Source: Longimicrobiales bacterium
Lineage (GTDB): Bacteria; Gemmatimonadota; Gemmatimonadetes; Longimicrobiales; Gaopeijiaceae
Length of the DNA: 64,000 nt
Assembly (NCBI GenBank): GCA_028278645.1
Contig: JANQDZ010000010.1
Location: 1 to 64,000 of the forward strand
Direction of reading: 5' to 3'
In this document: one piece after another, positions 51,950-60,433 of the stretch
Numbering within the stretch: position 1 is the stretch's first letter
Layout: every line of letters begins with the position of its first letter
Made by a program: the position numbers and the translations under genes
Notes under the pieces: model-generated
What the model saw: only the letters and a program-made list of their open reading frames with translations
The model's database searches: none
What the model was told of the DNA's origin: nothing

Positions 51950-52840
51950 GTGACGACCCCAACTGTGTTGGTGATTGAAGACCAGGAATGGACCGCCCGC
52001 TCTATCGAGAGCATCCTCCGGCCCGCCAATTTTGCAGTCTTCAAGGCCTATACCGGGAACCAGGGGCTGGAGGTTGCAAGCAAGGTCGCACCCGACCTGG
52101 TTCTGGTGGATCTCCACTTGCCAGACATGAGCGGATCGGACGTAATCCGACAACTCAGAGACGTACGCACCATTGGAGACGTCACCCCGATAGCCGTAAT
52201 CACCAGTGGTCAAGTCACCCAGTCAGAGAAGCTGGCCCTCCTTCGGATCGGTGCCTGGGAAGTGTTCACTTCCCCGTTCCCTCCTGAGGAGCTGTCACTG
52301 AGGGTGAGCACGTGGGTCAAGGCAAAAAAGGAAACCGACCGAGCAAGAGAAAAAAGCCTGGTCGATGAAAACACGGGGGCCTACAACTTCGAGGGGCTCA
52401 CCAGACGAGTACATGAGATCGTGGCGGAATCCCTCCGTTACGAGCGCCCCCTGACCTGCATCGTGCTTGGACGCCCGAACGCTACCGAGAAAACCAATGG
52501 CAACCGCCACAAAGACAACGACGTCGACCTGAAGGTTGTTCGGGCCCTGATGGACGTGTGCCGAACCTCGGATGCGGTGGGGCTGGTGCGAGACAGGGAG
52601 TTCCTGGTGGTTGCACCCAACACGGACAGTTCCGGTGCAGGGGTCCTGGCGAACCGGATCATGGCCGCTCTGGAAGGATCGGTCTCAGAAGCCGATATCA
52701 AGGCAGGTGTTTTCTCGGTGACCCGATCTCATCGCGAGCCCCTGGACTTCACGGACCTCATCGGGCCGGCCACTGCCGCCCTCCGGAAAGCTCAGGCCGG
52801 CCAGGACAGGATTTCCTTCCAGGAACCGGAAATGAACTAG
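51950..52840 (+). CDS. Response regulator with receiver and degenerate GGDEF domain
   Basis: 296 residues. Receiver about 5-122 (VLVIEDQEWTARSIE, LVDLHLPDMSG). The C-terminal half has the GGDEF-domain fold (DENTGAYNFEGLTRRVHEIV... opening), but the active-site GGDEF is replaced by RDREF, so diguanylate cyclase activity is unlikely. It may instead bind a nucleotide or dimerise. GTG 51950 follows GGAGTGAATA. It sits between export and kinase genes, so it may tune exopolysaccharide export. Confidence 0.82.
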   Translation: MTTPTVLVIEDQEWTARSIESILRPANFAVFKAYTGNQGLEVASKVAPDLVLVDLHLPDMSGSDVIRQLRDVRTIGDVTPIAVITSGQVTQSEKLALLRIGAWEVFTSPFPPEELSLRVSTWVKAKKETDRAREKSLVDENTGAYNFEGLTRRVHEIVAESLRYERPLTCIVLGRPNATEKTNGNRHKDNDVDLKVVRALMDVCRTSDAVGLVRDREFLVVAPNTDSSGAGVLANRIMAALEGSVSEADIKAGVFSVTRSHREPLDFTDLIGPATAALRKAQAGQDRISFQEPEMN

Positions 52841-52856
52841 GTCGTTCGGGAACCGG

Positions 52857-55259
52857 CTAGCTGCCCACCTCCTCCACCACTTCATCCACTACCTCATCCA
52901 ACTCTTCGGCAGCTTCATAGCCGGGGAGATACCTGGAGTAGTACTTGTAGTAACCCTGACCGATCTGAGGGATGAAGTCATTCAGAACCGCCCCGAGAAT
53001 CCTCACCGGCAAGCGGAGGAATGACTCCATCTGGACTGTGGCCAGGTCTTTGTTGGTACTCCCGGACCTGAGAACCATCAGGACGTTCCCTGCATGGGCC
53101 CCGATGACGAACGCGTCACTTCCGGCCGCCAGCGGAGGTGAATCGAGAATGATCACCTCATACCTCCGCTTCAAGCCCGCAAGGAGAGCCTGCATGCGGG
53201 AAGAATTCAGGAGCTCCGGCGAGGAGGAAGACCTGGAGCCAAAACCCACGAAATGGAGTTTGGGGTTTTCGGTCTCCTGCACCACCTGTGCATTCGCGCC
53301 GTTCATCAGGAAGTCTGTGAGGCCGGGCTTTCGGTTCCTCTCCAGGATGTGATGCAGATCCCCCCTTCTCGTATCCCCGTCCAAGAGGATGGTTTTTCGC
53401 CCGAGGTCCGCGAAGGCAGTAGCGAGGTTGGCCGACACGAAGGTTTTCCCCTCACCCTCCGACGGACTCGTGACCGACAAAACCAGGGGTCGGGCAGCCC
53501 CGATGGCGAAATCGACTTTCATCCGCAGGTCTCTGAAGGCCTCACGTATCTCCTCGGAGTTGTCACGCCCTCGCGCCGAGCGTCGGTACCTGGGGATCGT
53601 GGCCAGCCAGTCGAGCCCGATATCACCACCGATCTCGGCAGGGTCCCTGAGGCGCGGATCGAGTCGGTCCAGGAGAACGATCAGCAAGACGCCAACGCCC
53701 AGCGGAATGAGAAAAACCATCCCCGCGAAGCCCAGCCGATCGTCGGAGCTCGGCCTGCGAGGGGGGACCGGTTCGTCGAAGACCATCACATCCGGGATAC
53801 TGCTGGCAGCAGCGAGGCGGGCCGTCTCGTATCGGCGCTCCACATTGATATAAAGATCGTTGGCTATCTGGTAATCCCTCTGCCGCCGGCCTTCCTCAAT
53901 CGCTCGAGGGGGGATCTCCATAAGTTCCTCACCCCGTGATCCGATGAGGGCCGCGAGATCGTCTTCCTGATTTTGGAGTTCCTCGAGGAGGATTCTCGTG
54001 AGGGACGGGATTGTTACGGTTTTGAGGTTTTCTTCCCTCCGAACCAGGTCAACCACCGGACCCCATTCGTCCGTGTAGGTCTCGCGGAGGGTCCGCAAAT
54101 CAGCTTTGACCGAGGTCAACTCATTGAGCACCCCGACCAAAGGGCTGGACCCTTGGACCGACTGGATCATCTGGTAGCTCTCTACCCTCACGTCACCGGA
54201 GAGGGTCTGTTCCAGCGCCGCTTCGAGGCGGCGACGATCCGACTGGAGGGCGTCCTGCCTCATCCTGAGGTTGAAGAACTCGCCTAAAACCGTTCCCGTC
54301 GTCTGCTGGAGACCCGGAACGATTGGTGAGGCCTCTTCCGACGGAAGGGTGATGGTTGCGATCTGATACCCTTCCAAGTCGGCCTCGGCCTGCACCAGCT
54401 TGGCCTCCGCCGTATCCAGCTGTTCCCGGAGGAGGACGGTCAGCTCATCGAGTTTCCTTCTCTTGAGTTCGGCGGCCACCTCCACAAGCCGGTCCATCAG
54501 GGAGGTCAACACACTGGCCACTCGGACCGGGTCTCTCCCCTCCAGCTGCAGACGAAGGAAATTCCCGTCCCGATCCAGACGCGGAATGACTCGACGGGCC
54601 AAGCCGCGAGCGGCTTCCCGTGGCGTCGTGACCGAAAAGGTCAGATCTGCCTCCGGCGAGTAGGCCACCACGGGAGGAGCCCAAGAAAACCCCAGCGATA
54701 CGCCGATGGAGTCTCCTGCCTCCCCCTCTTCCAACACCATCCCCTCTTCATCAAAGAGTGTATAGCCAGCCGCGTCAGCGGAGGTCGTGAGCTGGTACGT
54801 TCCGGGATCGAACGCGTCAGCCAGGGAAAAATCCTGAAAAAATAGAGAATCCTGTGGAGGGGAGGAGAGGTATAGGCGTTCCTGGAGCACCACCGGATCG
54901 AGGACCTGGAAGGAGGTGAGCAACTCCTCCCAGGCCGTGGACTCCAGAAGCTCCCCTTGAGTGATGGGGCCGGGGAGATCCCCCTGGCGGGTATCGGTGG
55001 TAATCCAGATCGATCCCTGGGCCCTATACTCAACGGTACCCATCCGGAATGCTATGGTGGCAGCACCCACACCCGCAGCGACCGACAGGACCATCACCCA
55101 CCAGTACCGTTTGAAAGCCGGAAGAATCCATTTCAGAGAGAAGCCCAGCCCCTCATCCATGTCTCGGGATGAAAAGGCGGATTCGTGTGGGTAGTATTCG
55201 AACTCCTCCTGAGGAGCAGGGGAGTCCGGCCCACGCTGTGTGGGGAGGTTCTCGCTCAT
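52857..55259 (-). CDS. Wzc-type polysaccharide co-polymerase and tyrosine autokinase
   Basis: 800 residues. Wzz-like domain with first helix near 55-75, a long coiled-coil periplasmic region, second helix near 515-535, then a cytoplasmic BY-kinase: Walker A SPSEGEGKT near 600, Walker A' ILLDGDTRRGD, Walker B VIILDSPPL, and a tyrosine cluster near 768-782 (GYYKYYSRYLPGY). This single-chain architecture controls chain length and export with the Wza-like partner through cycles of autophosphorylation. A sigma-54-type element lies 67 bases upstream of the start. Confidence 0.93.
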   Translation of the reverse strand: MSENLPTQRGPDSPAPQEEFEYYPHESAFSSRDMDEGLGFSLKWILPAFKRYWWVMVLSVAAGVGAATIAFRMGTVEYRAQGSIWITTDTRQGDLPGPITQGELLESTAWEELLTSFQVLDPVVLQERLYLSSPPQDSLFFQDFSLADAFDPGTYQLTTSADAAGYTLFDEEGMVLEEGEAGDSIGVSLGFSWAPPVVAYSPEADLTFSVTTPREAARGLARRVIPRLDRDGNFLRLQLEGRDPVRVASVLTSLMDRLVEVAAELKRRKLDELTVLLREQLDTAEAKLVQAEADLEGYQIATITLPSEEASPIVPGLQQTTGTVLGEFFNLRMRQDALQSDRRRLEAALEQTLSGDVRVESYQMIQSVQGSSPLVGVLNELTSVKADLRTLRETYTDEWGPVVDLVRREENLKTVTIPSLTRILLEELQNQEDDLAALIGSRGEELMEIPPRAIEEGRRQRDYQIANDLYINVERRYETARLAAASSIPDVMVFDEPVPPRRPSSDDRLGFAGMVFLIPLGVGVLLIVLLDRLDPRLRDPAEIGGDIGLDWLATIPRYRRSARGRDNSEEIREAFRDLRMKVDFAIGAARPLVLSVTSPSEGEGKTFVSANLATAFADLGRKTILLDGDTRRGDLHHILERNRKPGLTDFLMNGANAQVVQETENPKLHFVGFGSRSSSSPELLNSSRMQALLAGLKRRYEVIILDSPPLAAGSDAFVIGAHAGNVLMVLRSGSTNKDLATVQMESFLRLPVRILGAVLNDFIPQIGQGYYKYYSRYLPGYEAAEELDEVVDEVVEEVGS

Positions 55260-55304
55260 CCGGTTGTTCTCTCAACAATTAAAGGAATCTGAACGACCTG
55301 GAGT

Positions 55305-55320
55305 CCAAACAGTTGTTTGG
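55305..55320. promoter_or_regulatory. Dyad CCAAACAGTTGTTTGG
   Basis: Seven-base perfect arms around GT, overlapping the expected transcription start of the kinase gene. It shares the core AAACAGYTGTT with the dyad at 55562-55571. Binding protein unknown; the adjacent NtrC-type regulator is one candidate. Confidence 0.5.
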
Positions 55321-55325
55321 TACCT

Positions 55326-55341
55326 AGCAGCCACGGTGCCA
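55326..55341 (-). promoter_or_regulatory. Sigma-54 (-24/-12) promoter of the tyrosine kinase gene
   Basis: On the minus strand TGGCACCGTGGCTGCT matches the consensus TGGCACG-N4-TTGCW at 10 of 12 defined positions, with GG and GC correctly spaced. The expected start is near 55314, 55 bases before the ATG. Confidence 0.8.
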
Positions 55342-55539
55342 GTTCCATTCCAGCCGGTCCAAATCGGTTTACACCGCCACAAAAACAAATATTACCGCCT
55401 TCCAGCAGGAACAAAAGCCTTTCGGTTCGGGTGACCTTCGACCCCCAACTTCCTACTTGCCCGTGGCGCGGATCCATCACTCCAGGCATTTGGTGTTGCT
55501 GGAGCACCACAAAACCCTTGCAGAAACCAGATGGGAGTT

Positions 55540-55555
55540 GGAAATTTAAATTTCC
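55540..55555. promoter_or_regulatory. 16-bp perfect palindrome upstream of the activator gene
   Basis: GGAAATTTAAATTTCC is a perfect AT-rich palindrome 38 bases before the activator start. Its position suits autoregulation or an enhancer for the divergent promoter about 200 bases away. Confidence 0.5.
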
Positions 55556-55561
55556 CCTGTA

Positions 55562-55571
55562 AACAGCTGTT
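55562..55571. promoter_or_regulatory. 10-bp palindrome AACAGCTGTT
   Basis: Perfect palindrome 22 bases upstream of the activator start, related to the core of the dyad at 55305-55320. Confidence 0.4.
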
Positions 55572-55592
55572 CGTGCCTCTTCGAGGACTTGA

Positions 55593-57149
55593 ATGTCGAT
55601 CACAGAAAGAGACGGGCCCGGCTCTCCAGAAACAGTTCGGGCCCGACCGAGTCAGGAACCCAGCGGCCCCTTGACCCTCCCTGAAGAAGCAAAGGCGACG
55701 GTCGAAGTCCTCGTGATTGACGACGAGTTTTCCCTTCGCGAGAGCTGCGCTTCCCTCCTGCGAGCCGAGGGTTACCCGGTAACCCTTTGCGGACGCGGGG
55801 ACGATGCCATCGACCTCGTGAAAAAGAGACATTACGACATCGTTTTGGTGGACCTCTTCATGAGCCAGGTGGGGGGAATGGAGATCCTGGCGTTTACCAG
55901 GGAACAATCTCCGGCCTCCCTCGTCATCCTGATGACCGGCAACCCCTCCGTCGAGAGTAGTCTCGAAGGCCTCAGGGCCGGGGCTTGGGATTATCTGCCG
56001 AAACCCTTCTCTGCGACCCAACTCCAGGTCTTGATCGGACGGGCGGCACACGCCGTCACGGTGGCCCGGGAGAGCGGCGTGGAGGTGGGCCGAGCCGAAA
56101 AGGAAGCCGACCCGGTTCCAGAGGTAGGTGGCAGGAAAATCTTGGGTGAATCCCTGGCAATGACAGAGGTGGTCCAGCTGGCCTCGAAGGTTGCCGGCAC
56201 GGATGCTTCTGTTTTTCTGACCGGAGAGAGTGGGACGGGAAAAGAGCTCCTGGCCCACTTTATTCACGACAACAGCCGGAGGAACTCCCGGAGCCTGGTG
56301 CCCGTGAACTGCGCGGCGCTGCCTGAGCCGCTCCTCGAGTCTGAGATGTTCGGCCACACGGAAGGAGCCTTCACGGGAGCCACCAAGGCAAAGCCAGGGT
56401 TGTTGGAGGTCGCCCACGGTGGGACCCTCTTCCTGGACGAGCTCTCTGATATGCCCCTCTCCGTCCAGGCGAAGATCCTCCGTGTGATTCAAGATGGCGT
56501 GGTCCGGAGGGTTGGGAGCACAAAGGTTGATGCCGTCGTAAACGTCCGCTTCATCGCAGCCACCAATGTCGATCCTCTCGAGGCTGTGAAGGAGGGCACG
56601 CTGAGGCGGGATCTCCACTACCGGCTACGGGTCGTTCCGATTCATATCCCACCCCTGAGGGAGCGCCGGGAGGACATCCCCGTACTGGCGGAGAGTTTCC
56701 TCTCTGAGTTCTGGTTAAATCACCGTGGATCTGCCGGAGACATGCCGACTTTCTCTGCCCCGGCCATGACCGCACTCCAGGGTTGGCCCTGGAGAGGAAA
56801 CGTCCGTGAGCTGAGGAACGTCATTGAACATCTCGTGGTGCTGGCCGATCCGGATTCGGAGATCTTCCCGGAGGCCATCCCGTTCATCCACGAGGACATG
56901 GACGACTCCCCTGGTGTGGGAACCGGGCTGGCCTTGGACAGAGCCGTTCTGAATGCCGACTACCATGCGGCACGGGAGATGGTCCTCGCCCAGTTCGAGG
57001 TTGAATACCTGGAACACATTGTCAGGGAAGCCAACGGGAACATTTCCGACGCGGCGAGGCTCGCCGGAGTGGACAGGACTACACTCTACCGGATGATGGA
57101 ACGACATGGGACGTCCCGGGACGCCCTTCTGTCGGGTTTACGGCAATGA
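55593..57149 (+). CDS. NtrC-family sigma-54-dependent response regulator
   Basis: 518 residues. Receiver about 38-155 (LVIDDEFSLRESCASLL; phospho-Asp near 86 in LVDLFM), then the AAA+ domain with Walker A GESGTGKE near 211, the sigma-54 contact loop GAFTGA near 258 and Walker B GTLFLDEL. A Fis-type HTH lies at the C-terminus (ISDAARLAGVDRTTLYRMMERHG). It therefore activates sigma-54 promoters from upstream sites. It overlaps its histidine kinase gene by ATGA. Three sigma-54 elements nearby make the exopolysaccharide genes its probable targets. Comparable to PrsR of PEP-CTERM systems (inference). Confidence 0.93.
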   Translation: MSITERDGPGSPETVRARPSQEPSGPLTLPEEAKATVEVLVIDDEFSLRESCASLLRAEGYPVTLCGRGDDAIDLVKKRHYDIVLVDLFMSQVGGMEILAFTREQSPASLVILMTGNPSVESSLEGLRAGAWDYLPKPFSATQLQVLIGRAAHAVTVARESGVEVGRAEKEADPVPEVGGRKILGESLAMTEVVQLASKVAGTDASVFLTGESGTGKELLAHFIHDNSRRNSRSLVPVNCAALPEPLLESEMFGHTEGAFTGATKAKPGLLEVAHGGTLFLDELSDMPLSVQAKILRVIQDGVVRRVGSTKVDAVVNVRFIAATNVDPLEAVKEGTLRRDLHYRLRVVPIHIPPLRERREDIPVLAESFLSEFWLNHRGSAGDMPTFSAPAMTALQGWPWRGNVRELRNVIEHLVVLADPDSEIFPEAIPFIHEDMDDSPGVGTGLALDRAVLNADYHAAREMVLAQFEVEYLEHIVREANGNISDAARLAGVDRTTLYRMMERHGTSRDALLSGLRQ

Positions 57150-58285
57150 ATCCTTCTTCCGAAGCCCCCGAGCCGTGGACGGCACCCTTCCCAGTCCGGG
57201 ATCAAAGCCAGATAGCGGAGGTGCCGTCCATCCTGTCCAGAGCGGCCGATGCTTTTTCGGACGCCTGGCCGGAGGACTCCCCGTACCGAACACGGGAAGA
57301 GATCACCAAACGGCTCCAGACCATTCTTCGTGCCACCGGGTTCGAACGCAGAGAGGACTGGTCTGCTGACATTTCCGAGGAACTCACGAAGGACCGGACC
57401 CTGGTAGGGAGGCTCGTCAGGGCTCTCAGAATGGAAGTGCTCGAAGAATCCGAGAAAGCTCGGTCAGAGGAATCGGCTGCTGCCTATCTGAAAGCCCTCC
57501 AAGACCTGGAGAAGGTCAGGCGGTCGACCCTTCCGAGGGAGGCACAGGAGTTTGCCTCCCGGCTCACCGATCCGGACGGCTTCGAGCTCTTGGTCGAAGT
57601 AGCCCATGACCTGCGCTCACCTCTTACATCGATCACCTTCATGGCGGAAACCCTTCGGGCTGGGTACAGCGGAGAACTCACCGATCTTCAGAAAGACCAA
57701 CTCAGCTTGATCTGGAGCGCTGCGTTCGGGATGATGTCGGTGTTCTCCGACCTGATGGACCTCGCAAAGGATCGGGCGAACATGTTTGAGGATTCCCCGG
57801 GTCCTTTTTCCATCAGCGGGCTTTTCGAAGAACTTCGACAGATGGTTGAGCCGATGGTGGTAGTAAAAGGGATCGACCTCCGACTCACCCCTCCGCTTCA
57901 TGAGAAAGTGACGGGTCACCGCTTGGCCCTCCTCCGAGTGCTCCTGAACTTGACGACCAACGCCATCAAGTTCACCGAGGAGGGATTTGTGGAGGTCACC
58001 GCCAAGAGCCTCGACCGTGACCTTGTGGAATTCTCGGTGCGCGACAGTGGCAGGGCCATCGCTCCGGAAGCGCAGGAAACGCTCTTCGAACCTTTTAAGA
58101 AATCCAGGGATCGGCGAGGATACTTCTTCTCGGGTAGCGGCCTTGGGCTGAGCATCGCCCGTCGGTATCTGAGAGCGCTGGACTCCGACCTGACCTTTGA
58201 AACCAAACCTGGCTGGGGGACAAGGTTCCACTTCGAACTCAAGCTGGCCCCGGCCCTGGAAGGAGGATGGACGAATACCGAATAG
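57146..58285 (+). CDS. Cytoplasmic sensor histidine kinase, partner of the sigma-54 activator
   Basis: 379 residues without membrane helices. An N-terminal helical region of unknown fold (about 1-145) is followed by a HisKA domain with phospho-acceptor His near 154 in AHDLRSP and a HATPase domain (N box LLNLTTNAIKF, G2 box GSGLGLSIARR). The G1 box reads DSGRAIA where DxGxGI is usual, so nucleotide binding may be altered. Translational coupling to the activator gene indicates a cognate pair. With no sensor helices it probably reads an internal signal or works through partners. Confidence 0.9.
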   Translation: MNPSSEAPEPWTAPFPVRDQSQIAEVPSILSRAADAFSDAWPEDSPYRTREEITKRLQTILRATGFERREDWSADISEELTKDRTLVGRLVRALRMEVLEESEKARSEESAAAYLKALQDLEKVRRSTLPREAQEFASRLTDPDGFELLVEVAHDLRSPLTSITFMAETLRAGYSGELTDLQKDQLSLIWSAAFGMMSVFSDLMDLAKDRANMFEDSPGPFSISGLFEELRQMVEPMVVVKGIDLRLTPPLHEKVTGHRLALLRVLLNLTTNAIKFTEEGFVEVTAKSLDRDLVEFSVRDSGRAIAPEAQETLFEPFKKSRDRRGYFFSGSGLGLSIARRYLRALDSDLTFETKPGWGTRFHFELKLAPALEGGWTNTE

Positions 58286-58292
58286 TCGAGTT

Positions 58293-58312
58293 CGCCCCGC
58301 TCGAGTAGGGCG
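58293..58312. repeat. Inverted repeat upstream of the sugar transferase promoter
   Basis: Arms CGCCC (58293-58297) and GGGCG (58308-58312), 30 bases upstream of the sigma-54 element. Could be an activator site or a weak terminator of the kinase gene. Confidence 0.3.
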
Positions 58313-58342
58313 GGACAACCCGGCGGGGTGTGGAGAAGAGGA

Positions 58343-58358
58343 GGGCGCGGCTGTTGCT
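58343..58358 (+). promoter_or_regulatory. Sigma-54 (-24/-12) promoter of the sugar transferase
   Basis: GGGCGCGGCTGTTGCT fits TGGCACG-N4-TTGCW at 10 of 12 defined positions, with a full TTGCT -12 box and correct spacing. The expected start is near 58370, leaving a leader of about 175 bases before the gene. Confidence 0.78.
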
Positions 58359-58546
58359 GAATGACGACATTCGTGGACTCCCCGCCCCAAAGTAACAAAT
58401 TTCACGGATCCCTTGCCGTCCCTTAAGTTAGGGCCCCCATTATCTTTAGGGGCACAAGGAAGTCGCTCGGAGAACGAGAACAAGCCTTGCATTGGGGAAC
58501 GACCAACGACCAGTCGTTTATCGACCCAACGAAGTGAGATTAGATC

Positions 58547-59353
58547 TTGGAGCCATCAACCCCACCAGCGCTGGGCATGAAGGTCAAGGGAAACCTCGGC
58601 CGTAATCTCATGTCCCCCATCATGCGGTGGACCGAGCAACCCGTTTTCAGGGACCCGGAATTCGCTGACCCGAACCGGTCCTCCTGGGTGCAGGACGCTG
58701 CCGGTAAAGCCCGGCGCGCCCTGAATGTCGGCGTTGCGTTTGTTTCCCTCTTGCTGCTTCTCCCACTCTTCCTGATCGTTGCGATTGCGGTGAAGCTCTC
58801 TTCTCCGGGACCGGTGTTCTACAGCCAAGAGAGAGTGGGTCTCAATCGGCGCCGCCGGAATCGGGACAGGAGAAGAAGGAACAGAGCCGGGACCGACCGA
58901 CGAGGAGCCTGTGCGGGCGGACGGGTTTTTCGGATGTACAAGTTCAGGACTATGTATGTGAATTCCGAAGACTCGGGGCAGGTGTGGGCAAAGAAAGACG
59001 ATCCGAGGGTAACTCCGGTGGGACGGGTGCTGAGGGCCTTCCGGTTTGACGAGCTCCCCCAACTCTGGAACGTGCTCCGAGGGGACATGAACATTGTCGG
59101 GCCTCGCCCTGAACAACCGGAGATCTTCCGAGAACTCCGAGGCGAGATCTCCGACTACCCGCAACGACAACGGGTACTCCCCGGCATCACGGGCCTCGCC
59201 CAGATCAACAACGGGTACGATCAAACCTTCAAGGACGTTCAGCGCAAGCTTGGGTACGACCTAGAGTACGTGCACAACTGCTCACCCGCTGAAGATTTTA
59301 AGATCATGGCAAAAACGGTTCCGGTCGTCCTGGGCCGGAAAGGGTACCACTAG
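58547..59353 (+). CDS. Polyprenyl-phosphate phosphoglycosyl transferase (initiating sugar transferase)
   Basis: 268 residues. One membrane hairpin (about 58-85) precedes the catalytic domain: KLSSPGPVFYSQERVGLNRR, MYKFRTM, FRFDELPQLWNVLRGDMNIVGPRPEQP and PGITGLAQI. It loads the first sugar phosphate onto undecaprenyl phosphate at the inner membrane. An Arg-rich insert (about 104-125) interrupts the usual loop before MYKFRTM. TTG 58547 and ATG 58577 are both possible starts; neither has a strong ribosome site. Driven by the sigma-54 element at 58343. Confidence 0.92.
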   Translation: MEPSTPPALGMKVKGNLGRNLMSPIMRWTEQPVFRDPEFADPNRSSWVQDAAGKARRALNVGVAFVSLLLLLPLFLIVAIAVKLSSPGPVFYSQERVGLNRRRRNRDRRRRNRAGTDRRGACAGGRVFRMYKFRTMYVNSEDSGQVWAKKDDPRVTPVGRVLRAFRFDELPQLWNVLRGDMNIVGPRPEQPEIFRELRGEISDYPQRQRVLPGITGLAQINNGYDQTFKDVQRKLGYDLEYVHNCSPAEDFKIMAKTVPVVLGRKGYH

Positions 59354-59368
59354 AAGGCTCGTTGTCGA

Positions 59369-60430
59369 TCAATCCCGGTCAAAATTGGTCAGGTACCAGG
59401 GGAGCCCGGATTCAAATCCGGGCCCTTTTCCTTTAATGACCATCACCGGACTCGATCCCCTCTGAATAAACCCTGCCCGACGCAGCGGCTTCTCGAAGGA
59501 CCTGGGGCATGAGATCTCAACCGATATGGAATCACACCCGGCCTGCTTAGCCTTCCTTGAGCAGCCTCTCAGAAGCGCCTCGAAGATATCCGGGCGTGGC
59601 CCCGCGAATATATCGAGGATCAGTGCCTTACCCTCATCCAAACCCCAAACGGCATAGCCCGCCACCTTTCCCGTCTTAGGAGATTCAGCCACGAGAACCT
59701 TCACAGGCACCCTCCTCGGGCCACGGAGGAACCGCCAGCGGAGGGTTTCACCCGACCGGACCGCGATCAGAGACCGCCCGCCCTCGGAGGAAGCCCACAA
59801 CTCATCGAACCGCTCGTCGAAGTCTGCCACCTCCGCCCATCGAAGGTTCCGTAGAGCCCTGGCAGATCCTCTGATCCCCATCAAAGAGATGAGCGGATCC
59901 GTAACGAGAGAAAGGGCCGCCGCCAGGCCCTTCGGCAGCCTCTCCCTCAGCAGGTGCTTCGAGCGGAGGACCTTCGCGAACCTCCGGATCTCGAGAGTCG
60001 GCTCCACCCCCGCCCGCTTGAAGACTCCCAAAGCAGTCTTATTCGGGAATCCGTAGAGAAAGGCCACAGAGGCTTTGGCACTCGAAATACTCTCCTTGAG
60101 CAGGCTCAACGCAGGCCCGAGAGATCGATGGCCAGGCTTCACGACGAAGTCCGCCATGATCGCGCCCGTGGCTACTCCCTCCCCAACGCCGAACGCACGG
60201 CGTCCAAAACCTTTGGAGCCCACCAGGTCATCCTCCTGGGTGACCAAAACAAAAACCTCTCCCGCGCCATCGGGGTTCTCTCGGTAGAGCCATTCCAGCT
60301 TCTTTGCCCCAGCCTCCCCTGCTAGCCCGTCCAGACCGTCCGCCCACAGCTGGAGGATCGCAGGAGCGTCCTCGCTCAGCTTCGCCTTTCGGACCCGATA
60401 CGGTGTTCCGGATACGGTCTTAACGTCCAC
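59369..60430 (-). CDS. GNAT-family acetyltransferase-like protein
   Basis: 353 residues. The N-terminal half has a GNAT fold: YRVRKAKLSEDAPAILQLW opening, ADFVVKPGHRSLGPALSLLKESI (acetyl-CoA-binding region) and FLYGFPNKTALGVFKRAGV. The C-terminal half resembles a second degenerate GNAT lobe. It may acylate a sugar or amino-sugar of the polymer. Start GTG 60430 lies 3 bases after the NadE-like stop, so both are in one transcript. The 3' end of the gene contains a terminator for the convergent sugar transferase. Confidence 0.75.
   Translation of the reverse strand: MDVKTVSGTPYRVRKAKLSEDAPAILQLWADGLDGLAGEAGAKKLEWLYRENPDGAGEVFVLVTQEDDLVGSKGFGRRAFGVGEGVATGAIMADFVVKPGHRSLGPALSLLKESISSAKASVAFLYGFPNKTALGVFKRAGVEPTLEIRRFAKVLRSKHLLRERLPKGLAAALSLVTDPLISLMGIRGSARALRNLRWAEVADFDERFDELWASSEGGRSLIAVRSGETLRWRFLRGPRRVPVKVLVAESPKTGKVAGYAVWGLDEGKALILDIFAGPRPDIFEALLRGCSRKAKQAGCDSISVEISCPRSFEKPLRRAGFIQRGSSPVMVIKGKGPGFESGLPWYLTNFDRD
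59404..59430 (+). terminator. Terminator of the sugar transferase, inside the convergent gene
   Basis: Perfect arms GCCCGGATT (59404-59412) and AATCCGGGC (59415-59423), followed by CCTTTTC. The hairpin lies within the last codons of the GNAT gene on the other strand. Confidence 0.8.
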
Positions 60431-60433
60431 GGA

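Larger units (their letters stand above)
55260..55592. other. Divergent regulatory region between wzc-like kinase and sigma-54 activator
   Basis: 333 bases, less GC-rich than the neighbourhood, with no gene. It holds a minus-strand sigma-54 element (55326-55341) and three strong dyads: CCAAACA-GT-TGTTTGG (55305-55320), a perfect 16-bp palindrome (55540-55555) and AACAGCTGTT (55562-55571). Confidence 0.65.

Noticed and set aside
55484-55500. Possible plus-strand sigma-54 element upstream of the activator
   Set aside because: GG and GC are one base too far apart for a functional -24/-12 promoter.
59404-59423. T-arm-like hairpin with ATTCAAATC
   Set aside because: No acceptor, D or anticodon arms around it; the downstream T-rich run makes it a terminator.
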